This document shows positions 19,314-29,512 of a stretch of DNA of 61,440 nucleotides, piece by piece. Both the position numbers and the translations under genes were made by a program. The DNA is from Rhodopseudomonas pentothenatexigens (GTDB lineage: Bacteria > Pseudomonadota > Alphaproteobacteria > Rhizobiales > Xanthobacteraceae). Position 1 is the stretch's first letter, and every line of letters begins with the position of its first letter. The notes under the pieces are model-generated. The model was not told the DNA's origin and did not search any database. It saw nothing but the letters and a program-made list of their open reading frames with translations. The stretch lies in NCBI RefSeq assembly GCF_900218015.1, contig NZ_UFQQ01000027.1, positions 1 through 61,440 on the forward strand, read 5' to 3'.

Positions 19314-19910
19314 TTGCGGGCATTGCTTGGACTGAGCAGGATCATCGACGCCTTCAACACGTTCGTCGGCCGTTGGCTGTCGTGGTTGATCGTCGCGGCG
19401 GTTCTGATTTCGGCAGTGAACGCCGTCGTCCGCAAGCTGTTCGACATGTCGTCGAACTCGTACCTGGAATTGCAGTGGGTCCTGTTCAGCGTGGTGTTCA
19501 TGCTGTGCTCACCCTGGACGCTGCTCAGCAACGAACACATCCGCATCGACATCATCAATCACAACCTGCCGCTCAAGCTGCGCGGCTGGATCGACATGAT
19601 CGGCCACGTATTCTTCCTGATGCCGTTCGCGATCATTCTGCTGTGGTGGTCGGTCCCGTTCTTCCTGGTCTCCTGGCAGCAGAACGAGCAGTCGTTCAGC
19701 GCCGGCGGCCTGCCGCAATGGCCGGCCAAGTCGCTGATCATGATCATGTGCGTGCTGCTGATCATTCAAGGCATCTCCGAGATCATCAAGCGCTTCGCCA
19801 TGATGGTCGGCGCAATTCCCGACAGCAACGCCTCGGCGCAGGGCTCGCACAGCTCGGCGGAACTCGAAGCCGAGCGGCTGTTGCTGAAGGTCGATAGCGA
19901 CAGGAAATAG
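19314..19910 (+). CDS. TRAP transporter small permease (DctQ-like)
   Basis: 198 residues with four hydrophobic helices and the DctQ-family ELQWVLFSVVFML and HIRIDIINH segments. It starts with TTG at 19314, 8 bases after a GGGAGGAG ribosome-binding site; no ATG fits as well. The small subunit pairs with the large permease that begins 38 bases downstream. The cognate binding protein appears to be the convergent gene at 21988-23079. The system uses a sodium or proton gradient to import an organic anion. By similarity of the binding protein to TakP, 2-oxo acids are the best guess. Confidence 0.9.
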   Translation: MRALLGLSRIIDAFNTFVGRWLSWLIVAAVLISAVNAVVRKLFDMSSNSYLELQWVLFSVVFMLCSPWTLLSNEHIRIDIINHNLPLKLRGWIDMIGHVFFLMPFAIILLWWSVPFFLVSWQQNEQSFSAGGLPQWPAKSLIMIMCVLLIIQGISEIIKRFAMMVGAIPDSNASAQGSHSSAELEAERLLLKVDSDRK

Positions 19911-19948
19911 GTTCACTTCGTGGTCATCGCATTGGGGGGCCGGTCCGC

Positions 19949-21790
19949 ATGACCGCACTGTTGATCCACTACATGGCGCCGATCATGTTCGCGTCGTTGG
20001 TGGTGTTCCTGCTGCTGGGCTATCCGGTCGCGTTCTCGCTCGCCGCCAACGGCCTGATGTTCGCCTTCCTCGGCATCGAACTCGGCCTGTTTCGTCCCGA
20101 CTTCCTGCAGGCGCTGCCCGATCGCGTCTACGGGGTGATGAACAACGAAACGCTGCTGGCGATTCCGTTCTTCACCTTCATGGGGCTGGTGCTGGAGAGA
20201 TCCGGCATGGCCGAGGATCTGCTCGAGACCATCGGCCAGCTGTTCGGTTCGGTCCGCGGCGGCATCGCCTACGCGGTGGTGTTCGTCGGCGCCCTGCTCG
20301 CCGCCACCACCGGCGTGGTCGCCGCTTCGGTGATCTCGATGGGGCTGATCTCGCTGCCGATCATGCTGCGCTACGGTTACGACCGCCGTGTCGCCACCGG
20401 CATCATCGCGGCTTCCGGCACACTGGCGCAGATCATCCCGCCGTCGCTGGTGCTGATCGTGATGGCCGACCAGCTCGGCCGCTCGGTCGGCGACATGTAC
20501 GAGGGCGCCTTCATTCCGGGCATCGTGCTGTCGCTGCTGTACGCCAGCTACATCTTTCTGGTGACGGTGTTCGCACCGAAGGCGGCCCCCGGCCTGCCGC
20601 TCGAAGCGCAGACTCTGCGCGAGCCCGAGACGGTCCGGCATCCGATGATGATGCCGCTGGCCGCGCTCTCCGCCGGCGGCGCGGCGTATCTGCTCGCCGT
20701 GCACTGGGACCTGTTCGCCTGGAGCATGCCCGCGTTCGACAAGGTCGGCCTGTCCAAGCTGGTGATGCAGGCTTTCTGGTTCGTGGTCCTGACCGCGGTG
20801 CTGTTCCGGCCGTTCATCGGCATCATCCGCACCATGACGATGTCGCTGTATCTGGTGGTGATCGCCTCGACGGTAGCCGGCATCGTCACGATGAGCTTCA
20901 CCGACGTGAAGGCGGGAGCGGACTACATCGTGTTGACGATGTCTGTCACCGTGGCGCTGTCGTTCGTCATCGCGGTGCTGAACCGGCTGCTGCGGCTGAA
21001 GCTGCTGTCCAAGCTCGCCGAGCAGGTGGTGTTCGTGATGGTGCCGCCGCTCGGCCTGATCTTCCTGGTGCTCGGCACGATCTTCATCGGCGTCGCGACG
21101 CCGACCGAAGGCGGCGCGATGGGCGCCGCCGGCGCCATGCTGCTGGCGCTGGCCAAGCGCCGCCTGACCTTCGACCTGACCCGGCAGGCCACCGAGTCGA
21201 CCGCCAAGCTCACCGCCTTCGTGGTGATGATCCTGGTCGGCGCGCGGGTGTTCTCGCTGACCTTCTACGGCGTCGACGGCCACCGCTGGGTCGAAGAGCT
21301 GCTGGTGTCGCTGCCGGGCGGCCAGCTCGGCTTCCTGATCTTCGTCAACGTCTTCGTGTTCGTGCTGGCGTTCTTCCTCGATTTCTTCGAGCTCGCCTTC
21401 ATCGTCATCCCGCTGCTCGGTCCGGCGGCGGAGAAGCTCGGCATCGACCTGATCTGGTTCGGCGTGATCATGGCGGTCAACATGCAGACTTCGTTCATGC
21501 ATCCGCCGTTCGGCTTCGCCCTGTTCTATCTGCGCTCGGTGGCGCCGAAGGTGCCGTATATCGACCGTGTCAGCGGCAAGCAGATGGCGCCGGTCACCAC
21601 CGGCCAGATCTACTGGGGCTCGGTGCCGTTCGTGGTCATCCAGCTCATCATGGTAGCCCTGGTGATCGCCTTCCCGGCGATGGTGATGCACTACAAGGGC
21701 ATCGCCTCGACCATCGACCCCTCCAAGGTCAAGATCGACATCCCGCAGATCGAGATGCCGCAGATCGACCTCGGCCCGCCGAAGTTCTGA
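19949..21790 (+). CDS. TRAP transporter large permease (DctM-like, extended)
   Basis: 613 residues, about 180 longer than ordinary DctM proteins. The N-terminal half (GYPVAFSLAANGL, then LLAIPFFTFMGLVLERSGMA) and the later ATPTEGGAMGAAGAMLLAL are TRAP large-subunit signatures. An insertion at about residues 210-345 adds several hydrophobic helices, a feature of the TRAP subgroup for 2-oxo acids and chloroaromatic or mannitol-type substrates. The hydrophilic C terminus holds a small repeat (KIDIPQIEMPQIDLGPP). A G-rich ribosome-binding site precedes the ATG. It forms one operon with the small permease. Confidence 0.92.
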   Translation: MTALLIHYMAPIMFASLVVFLLLGYPVAFSLAANGLMFAFLGIELGLFRPDFLQALPDRVYGVMNNETLLAIPFFTFMGLVLERSGMAEDLLETIGQLFGSVRGGIAYAVVFVGALLAATTGVVAASVISMGLISLPIMLRYGYDRRVATGIIAASGTLAQIIPPSLVLIVMADQLGRSVGDMYEGAFIPGIVLSLLYASYIFLVTVFAPKAAPGLPLEAQTLREPETVRHPMMMPLAALSAGGAAYLLAVHWDLFAWSMPAFDKVGLSKLVMQAFWFVVLTAVLFRPFIGIIRTMTMSLYLVVIASTVAGIVTMSFTDVKAGADYIVLTMSVTVALSFVIAVLNRLLRLKLLSKLAEQVVFVMVPPLGLIFLVLGTIFIGVATPTEGGAMGAAGAMLLALAKRRLTFDLTRQATESTAKLTAFVVMILVGARVFSLTFYGVDGHRWVEELLVSLPGGQLGFLIFVNVFVFVLAFFLDFFELAFIVIPLLGPAAEKLGIDLIWFGVIMAVNMQTSFMHPPFGFALFYLRSVAPKVPYIDRVSGKQMAPVTTGQIYWGSVPFVVIQLIMVALVIAFPAMVMHYKGIASTIDPSKVKIDIPQIEMPQIDLGPPKF

Positions 21791-21803
21791 GACCAAGCCG
21801 CTC

Positions 21804-21918
21804 CGTCATAGCGAGCCAACGGGTCCGGCCTTCGGCCGGCCCGAGGACAGGCTCCGCGAAGCAATCCGGCTGCTGCGCGGCGCTGGATTGCTTCGTCGCT
21901 GCGCTCCTCGCAATGACG
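21804..21918. repeat. Dispersed palindromic repeat, family B
   Basis: Begins CGTCATAGCGAGCC and ends CTCCTCGCAATGACG, so the ends form an imperfect inverted repeat. Inner arms GAAGCAATCC and GGATTGCTTC pair perfectly, and a small GGCC-TTC-GGCC hairpin lies near the left end. This looks like a widespread intergenic repeat of this bacterial group. It sits in the gap between the convergent TRAP permease and binding-protein genes. Confidence 0.75.
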
Positions 21919-21930
21919 GAAGCTGCAGCA

Positions 21931-21965
21931 AAAAGCCCGGCCCTCTCGCGAGGGCCGGGCCGCTT
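21931..21965 (-). terminator. Intrinsic terminator after the TRAP binding-protein gene
   Basis: GCCCGGCCCTC-TCGC-GAGGGCCGGGC forms an 11-bp perfect stem (21935-21960). Read on the minus strand it is followed by a run of T (the AAAAA at 21930-21934), the classic intrinsic terminator for the minus-strand gene ending at 21988. It may also stop the convergent permease transcript. Confidence 0.8.
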
Positions 21966-21987
21966 TATCTAGCGTTTTCGTTCGTGA

Positions 21988-23169
<1,182 letters not shown>

Positions 23170-23276
23170 CTAACACGGATGGTCACCCGCGGAAAACGCT
23201 GCGACCAAGTAGATATCTGAGATTCAACCAAAGTCGAAGGTCGAAATTCCGGCGCCGCCCGCGTCACCTCCGCGAC

Positions 23277-23303
23277 GACTCGGCCGCCGTCGGCGGCCGA
23301 GTC
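23277..23303 (-). terminator. Strong hairpin downstream of mrp
   Basis: A perfect 12-bp stem, GACTCGGCCGCC and its complement, with a 3-base loop lies 22 bases past the mrp stop on the minus strand. There is no T-run after it, so it may act as a transcript-stabilising hairpin or a factor-assisted terminator. Confidence 0.4.
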
Positions 23304-23325
23304 CGCGCAGTCACTTCGCACTGCA

Positions 23326-24441
23326 TCAATTCGTCGCGAGGGTCTTCAGCCGGTCGCGTACCTTGGCCGCAATCGAGCGATAGATCGTCGCATGCGGCCC
23401 GTTCGGCTCGCTCTCCACCACCGGCCGGCCCGCGTCCGAGGTGGCGCGAATCTCCATGTGCAGCGGGATTTCTCCGAGGAACGGCACGCCGAGCCGCTCG
23501 GCCTCATGCCGTGCGCCGCCGTGCCCGAAGATATCCGACCGGGTGCCGCATTCCGGACAAAGGAAGTAGCTCATATTCTCGATGATGCCGATCACCGGCA
23601 CGTTCACCTTGGTGAACATCGCCAGCCCACGCCGGGCGTCGATCAGCGCCAGGTCCTGCGGCGTCGAGACGATCACCGCGCCCTTGAGCGGCACGGTCTG
23701 GGCCAGCGTCAGTTGCGCATCGCCGGTGCCGGGCGGCATGTCGACCACCAGCACGTCGAGCTGGCCCCAGTCGACGTCGCGCAGCATCTGCGTGATCGCC
23801 GACATCACCATCGGCCCGCGCCAGATCATCGGCGCCTCCTCGTCGACCAGGAAGCCGATCGACATGATCGACAGGCCGAACCGCGCGATCGGAATCATCC
23901 GCCGGCTGTCGTCGAGCTGCGGCTTCTCGTGAATGCCGGTCAGCCGTGGCACCGAGGGCCCGTAGATATCGGCGTCGAGCAGTCCGACCTTGAGTCCGAG
24001 CGCGCGCAGACCGAGCGCGAGGTTGAGTGCGGTGGTGGATTTGCCGACGCCGCCCTTGCCGGAGGCGACCGCGATGATCGCGCCGACTCCCGGAATCTCC
24101 GCCTGTTTCGGCAGGCCCGCTCCCGGGGCGCCGGCCGGACGATGCGCGGAAACCGGGGCGACGCCGGGCCTTTGCGGCGCCGGTGCGGTTCCGGGCTTGC
24201 GCTCGGCGGTGAGCGCGACCAGTGCACTGGCGACCCCGGGGGTGCCGCGCACGGCCGCTTCAGCATCGCTGCGCACGCTCTCCCAGGCGCGAGCCTCGGC
24301 GGCATCGACGTTGATCGAGAAGTACACCTTGCCGTCGGTCACGGCGATCTCCGACAGCACGCCGGCCTTGGTCAGCGGCACCCCGCGCGGCGTCGTCACC
24401 TTGGCCAGGCTGTCGAGAATCTGTTGCTGGGTCACGCTCAC
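23326..24441 (-). CDS. mrp: Mrp/ApbC-type iron-sulfur cluster carrier ATPase
   Basis: 371 residues. An N-terminal MIP18/DUF59 domain (about 1-75, QQQILDSLAKVTTPRGVPL) leads through a Pro/Ala linker to a MinD/Mrp P-loop ATPase with the deviant Walker A GKGGVGKSTTALNLALGLRA and the cluster-binding CxxC in YFLCPECGTRSDIFGHGG. It carries [4Fe-4S] clusters to apoproteins in the cytoplasm. The GTG at 24441 is chosen because AGGAGA lies 7 bases before it and VSVTQQQ is the usual N terminus; an ATG ten codons upstream is less well placed. Confidence 0.94.
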   Translation of the reverse strand: MSVTQQQILDSLAKVTTPRGVPLTKAGVLSEIAVTDGKVYFSINVDAAEARAWESVRSDAEAAVRGTPGVASALVALTAERKPGTAPAPQRPGVAPVSAHRPAGAPGAGLPKQAEIPGVGAIIAVASGKGGVGKSTTALNLALGLRALGLKVGLLDADIYGPSVPRLTGIHEKPQLDDSRRMIPIARFGLSIMSIGFLVDEEAPMIWRGPMVMSAITQMLRDVDWGQLDVLVVDMPPGTGDAQLTLAQTVPLKGAVIVSTPQDLALIDARRGLAMFTKVNVPVIGIIENMSYFLCPECGTRSDIFGHGGARHEAERLGVPFLGEIPLHMEIRATSDAGRPVVESEPNGPHATIYRSIAAKVRDRLKTLATN

Positions 24442-24750
24442 TGCAAGTCTCCTGCCGGCTTCGGCGCTCACCGATCACATGCGATCGATCTGTTCAAGCG
24501 GGGAAATGGTTCCCCCACCGGGGCCGCCGGATCGGCCGCCATCGGCGCCAGGTGGATCGGTCGCCGGAGCCATGCTGCGGTGCAGGATTCGGTTGGTGGC
24601 CCGCACTCGCAAGACGCGCTCGCAAGGCTTGCTCCGCGAGGCTCGCGCCGTATGCTGACGGCACCTCCTCGCGCGCCCGCAACGGGCCGCCCTCCCCGCA
24701 ACTCGATCGGGCGCGCCGCGGCGCGCGCTTCGCACATGAAGGGTCCAGAC

Positions 24751-25620
24751 ATGGCCAAAGTCGCTTTCCTCGGTCTCGGCGTCATGGGGTTTCCGATGGC
24801 CGGACATCTGGTGACCAAGGGCAGCCACGAGGTGACGGTCTACAACCGCACGGCGGCGAAGGCGAAAGACTGGGCCGACAAGTTCGGCGGCCGCACGGCG
24901 GCGACGCCGGCCGAGGCGGCGGCGGGCCAGGATTTCGTGATGGCCTGCGTCGGCAACGACGACGACCTGCGCGCGGTGACCACCGGGGCGGACGGCGCCT
25001 TCGCAGCGATGAGCAAGGGCGCGATCTTCGTCGACCACACCACCGCCTCTGCCGAGGTCGCGCGCGAGCTGGATGCCGCAGCCAGCGAGATCGGTTTTCA
25101 CTTCATCGACGCTCCGGTGTCGGGCGGCCAGGCCGGCGCCGAGAACGGCGTGCTGACGGTGATGTGCGGCGGCCGGCCCGAGGATTTCGCCAGAGCCGAG
25201 CCGGTGATCGGGGCCTATGCGCGGATGTGCAAGCTGCTCGGCCCGGCCGGCAGCGGCCAGCTCACCAAGATGGTCAATCAGATCTGCATCGCCGGGCTGG
25301 TCGAGGGCCTGTCGGAAGGCATTCACTTCGCCAAGAAGGCCGGGCTCGACGTCAATGCGGTGATCGACACCATCTCCAAGGGCGCGGCGCAGTCGTGGCA
25401 GATGGAGAACCGCCACAAGACCATGAACGACGGCAAATACGACTTCGGCTTCGCGGTCGAATGGATGCGCAAGGACCTGTCGATCTGCCTCGCCGAGGCG
25501 CGTCGCAACGGCGCCAGCCTGCCGGTCACCGCGCTGGTCGACACCTTTTACGCCGAGGTCGAGAAGATGGGCGGCCGGCGCTGGGACACTTCCAGCCTGC
25601 TGGCGCGGCTGGAACGCTGA
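24751..25620 (+). CDS. 3-hydroxyisobutyrate-dehydrogenase family NAD(P)-dependent reductase
   Basis: 289 residues of the beta-hydroxyacid dehydrogenase family. The nucleotide-binding loop VAFLGLGVMGFPMAGHL starts at residue 4, the substrate-site DAPVSGGQAGAENGVLTVMC near 120, and the catalytic-lysine segment GQLTKMVNQICIAGLVEG near 170. An in-frame ATG 15 bases upstream exists, but an AAGGGT site fits the start at 24751. Family members act on 3-hydroxyisobutyrate, tartronate semialdehyde, glyoxylate or succinic semialdehyde; the sequence alone does not decide. No valine-degradation genes adjoin. Confidence 0.88.
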   Translation: MAKVAFLGLGVMGFPMAGHLVTKGSHEVTVYNRTAAKAKDWADKFGGRTAATPAEAAAGQDFVMACVGNDDDLRAVTTGADGAFAAMSKGAIFVDHTTASAEVARELDAAASEIGFHFIDAPVSGGQAGAENGVLTVMCGGRPEDFARAEPVIGAYARMCKLLGPAGSGQLTKMVNQICIAGLVEGLSEGIHFAKKAGLDVNAVIDTISKGAAQSWQMENRHKTMNDGKYDFGFAVEWMRKDLSICLAEARRNGASLPVTALVDTFYAEVEKMGGRRWDTSSLLARLER

Positions 25621-25675
25621 GCCAGCGCGCAACAGGGCTGCAATCGCGGTTTTCACGGCTCGTTCACCGCGGTTG

Positions 25676-25701
25676 TTAGCCAACTGTTAACCGGAATAAT
25701 T
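25676..25701 (+). promoter_or_regulatory. Array of CtrA-like half-sites upstream of the kinase gene
   Basis: TTAG, TTAA and AATT occur in series at exact 7-base spacings (25676-25679, 25687-25690, 25698-25701). The first pair is one mismatch from the CtrA consensus TTAA-N7-TTAA. The array lies 87 bases upstream of the kinase ATG at 25788. Confidence 0.35.
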
Positions 25702-25787
25702 TTCCCTCTAAGGCTGCTCTTAAGGATTTGTGGCCAGATATAGGCTGGGGAAACCGCGCGCGTTTGCGCGCAGGATTTGTGTTGTTG

Positions 25788-27383
<1,596 letters not shown>

Positions 27384-27426
27384 ATCGGGACTTGCGGGAG
27401 GCGACCAATGTCAGCCACCATCCGGT

Positions 27427-27651
27427 ATGAGCATCGAAACGCCCTGCATCGCGGTCTGCATGATCGATCCGCAGACCAACCTCTGCTACGGCTGCGGCCG
27501 CAGCATGCCGGAGATCGCGCGCTGGCCGCGAATGACCAGTTCCGAACGGCTCGCCATCATGGCCGGCCTGCCGCAGCGCATGGCCGACGCCGGCATGGAC
27601 GTGCCGAAGCCGCGCCCGCGCCGCGCGCCGACCACCGACGCGCTGTCCTAG
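27427..27651 (+). CDS. DUF1289 small cysteine-rich protein
   Basis: 74 residues. Four cysteines (Cys7, Cys11, Cys20 and Cys23 in PCIAVCMIDPQTNLCYGCGR) match the DUF1289 pattern and could bind zinc or an iron-sulfur cluster. The helix IARWPRMTSSERLAIMAGLP follows as usual, and the tail is Pro/Arg-rich. The gene lies 43 bases after the kinase and 22 bases before the protease-like gene, all on the plus strand, so a short operon is likely. Function unknown. Confidence 0.88.
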   Translation: MSIETPCIAVCMIDPQTNLCYGCGRSMPEIARWPRMTSSERLAIMAGLPQRMADAGMDVPKPRPRRAPTTDALS

Positions 27652-27673
27652 CCAGATCTGCTTCAGGTGCGCC

Positions 27674-28210
27674 ATGAGCCGGCTGCTGCTGGTCTTGATG
27701 GTGCTGATCGGCACCGCCGGCGCGGTGGTCGCTTATGGCGATCCGAAGCGGATCTCCGAGGCCGGCGACGTAATGTCGACGATGCTGAAGAAGCGCGTCG
27801 CCGCCGCCACCGCCGCAGCGGAGGCCGCCAAATCCCGCATGGTCGAAATTCCGCGCGGCACCGGCGGCGAATTCGCGGTGCGCGCCAAGGTCAACGGCGT
27901 GGCGGCGCCGATGGTGATCGACACCGGCGCGACCTCGGTGGTGCTGACCTACGAGACCGCCAAGGCCGCCGGCCTGCCGCTGGAGCTTCTGACCTTCAAT
28001 GTCGAGCTGGAGACTGCGGGCGGCCCCACCCGCGCGGCGCGGCTCTCGCTCGACAGCCTGGCGATCGGCAAACTGGTCGAGCGCTCGGTCCCCGCGCTGG
28101 TGGTGCCGCGCGGGCAGATGAAAACCAACCTGCTCGGGATGAGCTTCCTCGACCGGCTGGAGAGCTGGGAAGTCCGCGCCGACCAACTCCGGCTGCGCGG
28201 CTATCCGTAG
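27674..28210 (+). CDS. Membrane-anchored retropepsin-like aspartic protease (TIGR02281 type)
   Basis: 178 residues. One N-terminal hydrophobic helix (LLLVLMVLIGTAGAVVA) anchors or exports the protein. The catalytic DTGATSVVL motif (Asp83) and the second conserved block LLGMSFLDRL near residue 155 define the single-domain clan AA protease family found in many alphaproteobacteria. Like retroviral protease it would act as a dimer. The active site is intact; the substrate is unknown. It follows the DUF1289 gene closely. Confidence 0.88.
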   Translation: MSRLLLVLMVLIGTAGAVVAYGDPKRISEAGDVMSTMLKKRVAAATAAAEAAKSRMVEIPRGTGGEFAVRAKVNGVAAPMVIDTGATSVVLTYETAKAAGLPLELLTFNVELETAGGPTRAARLSLDSLAIGKLVERSVPALVVPRGQMKTNLLGMSFLDRLESWEVRADQLRLRGYP

Positions 28211-28221
28211 CCGCACCGCCG

Positions 28222-29211
28222 CTAAGCGGCAGCAATTTCCGCCCGCTCCGTCACCGCCACCATCGCCTTGAGTAGCACGCTGGCGTCGGCGTCCGGCTTG
28301 ACGCCGAACTCCGACAGATAGCGCCGGAACGCGCGCGCGCCGGGCACGCCCTGATACGCGCCGATGACATGCCGGGTGATTGCGTGCAGCCGCGGGCCTT
28401 GCGCGAGCTGGCGCTCGATATACGGGATCAGCGCTTCGAGCGCGTCCTTCATCGCGGGATACGGCGCCGGTTCGCCGAACAGCTCCGGATCGACCTCCAG
28501 TAGCCGCCACGGCTCCTGATACGCGGCGCGGCCGAGCATCACGCCGTCGACGTGATCGAGATGCCGCTTGGCCTCGGCGATGCTGCCGATGCCGCCGTTG
28601 ATGATGATCGGCACCTGCGGCAACGCCTGCTTCAGCCGATACACCCGACCGTAGTCGAGCGGCGGGATATCGCGATTCTCCTTCGGCGACAGCCCGTTCA
28701 GCCACGCCTTGCGGGCGTGCACGATCAGCGCGTCGGCACCGGCGGCGACCACCGCCCGCGCCAGCGCATCGAGCGCGACTTCCGGGTCCTGATCGTCGAT
28801 CCCGATCCGGCACTTCACCGTCACCGGCACCGAAGCGGCGCGCTTCATCGCGGCGACGCCTTCGGCGACCAGCTCCGGCTCCGCCATCAGGCAGGCGCCG
28901 AACCGCCCCTCCTTCACCCGATCCGACGGGCAGCCGACATTGACGTTGATCTCGTCGTAGCCGAAGTCCTCGCCGATCTTCGCCGCGGTGGCAAGATCGG
29001 CCGGATTGGAGCCACCGAGCTGCAGCGCCACCGGATGTTCGCTTCGATCGAAGCCGAGCAGCCGCTGCCGGTCGCCGTGGATCACCGCTCCGGTGGTGAC
29101 CATCTCGGTATAGAGCAGGCCGCGCCTGGTCAGCAGCCGATGAAAGACGCGACAATGACTGTCGGTCCATTCCATCATCGGCGCGACGGAGAAGCGATGT
29201 GCGGGCTGCAT
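28222..29211 (-). CDS. dusA: tRNA-dihydrouridine(20/20a) synthase
   Basis: Flavoenzyme that reduces uridine 20 and 20a in the tRNA D-loop with NADPH. The 329-residue TIM barrel begins with FSVAPMMEWTDSHCRVF, has the catalytic Cys94 in NVNVGCPSDRV, and the FMN-phosphate loops INGGIGSIAEAKRHLD and DGVMLGRAAYQ. RFGACLM instead of GAGAALL after the cysteine is typical of DusA rather than DusB or DusC. It converges on the protease-like gene with only 11 bases between the two stop codons. Confidence 0.95.
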   Translation of the reverse strand: MQPAHRFSVAPMMEWTDSHCRVFHRLLTRRGLLYTEMVTTGAVIHGDRQRLLGFDRSEHPVALQLGGSNPADLATAAKIGEDFGYDEINVNVGCPSDRVKEGRFGACLMAEPELVAEGVAAMKRAASVPVTVKCRIGIDDQDPEVALDALARAVVAAGADALIVHARKAWLNGLSPKENRDIPPLDYGRVYRLKQALPQVPIIINGGIGSIAEAKRHLDHVDGVMLGRAAYQEPWRLLEVDPELFGEPAPYPAMKDALEALIPYIERQLAQGPRLHAITRHVIGAYQGVPGARAFRRYLSEFGVKPDADASVLLKAMVAVTERAEIAAA

Positions 29212-29381
29212 CTTTCAGTATGTCGGCGGATTGGCAGGCGGCGTCAAGGGGCCCTCGCGCACGCTCTCTCGCCTTCGATTCAAATGCGACCGGCGGGTTG
29301 ATGGGCCACAATGCCGGCGCGCGGCAGGCTTTGCTACGATGTCGATTGCGCAGCACGCCGGGTGCAGTGTCATGACGCGAT

Positions 29382-29411
29382 TTGACAGCTCCGTCCGTCC
29401 GCGTGGATAGT
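29382..29411 (+). promoter_or_regulatory. Candidate sigma-70-type promoter of the cyclase gene
   Basis: TTGACA (29382-29387) and GATAGT (29406-29411) are 18 bases apart, about 100 bases before the cyclase ATG. The -35 is perfect and the -10 matches four of six. The rest of the 301-bp gap 29212-29512 shows no gene or repeat. Confidence 0.4.
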
Positions 29412-29512
29412 CCGCCGGTCGCAGCGCGGGGCAGGGCTGCGCGGTGTTCGCGCCGCCTCGCGCGGCTCTGCCGGCGGCGGCCGAACGGGCGGCGGCAAGC
29501 ACAGGTTCTTCG

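Noticed and set aside
19913-21796. A 627-residue His/Asp-rich frame antisense to the TRAP permease
   Set aside because: The composition (HRHGDR-type runs) is the reverse complement of hydrophobic membrane-protein codons. It has no start signal or family match.
23392-25620. The 742-residue version of the reductase frame
   Set aside because: The first 450 residues are antisense to mrp. The dehydrogenase begins with its nucleotide-binding motif at 24751.
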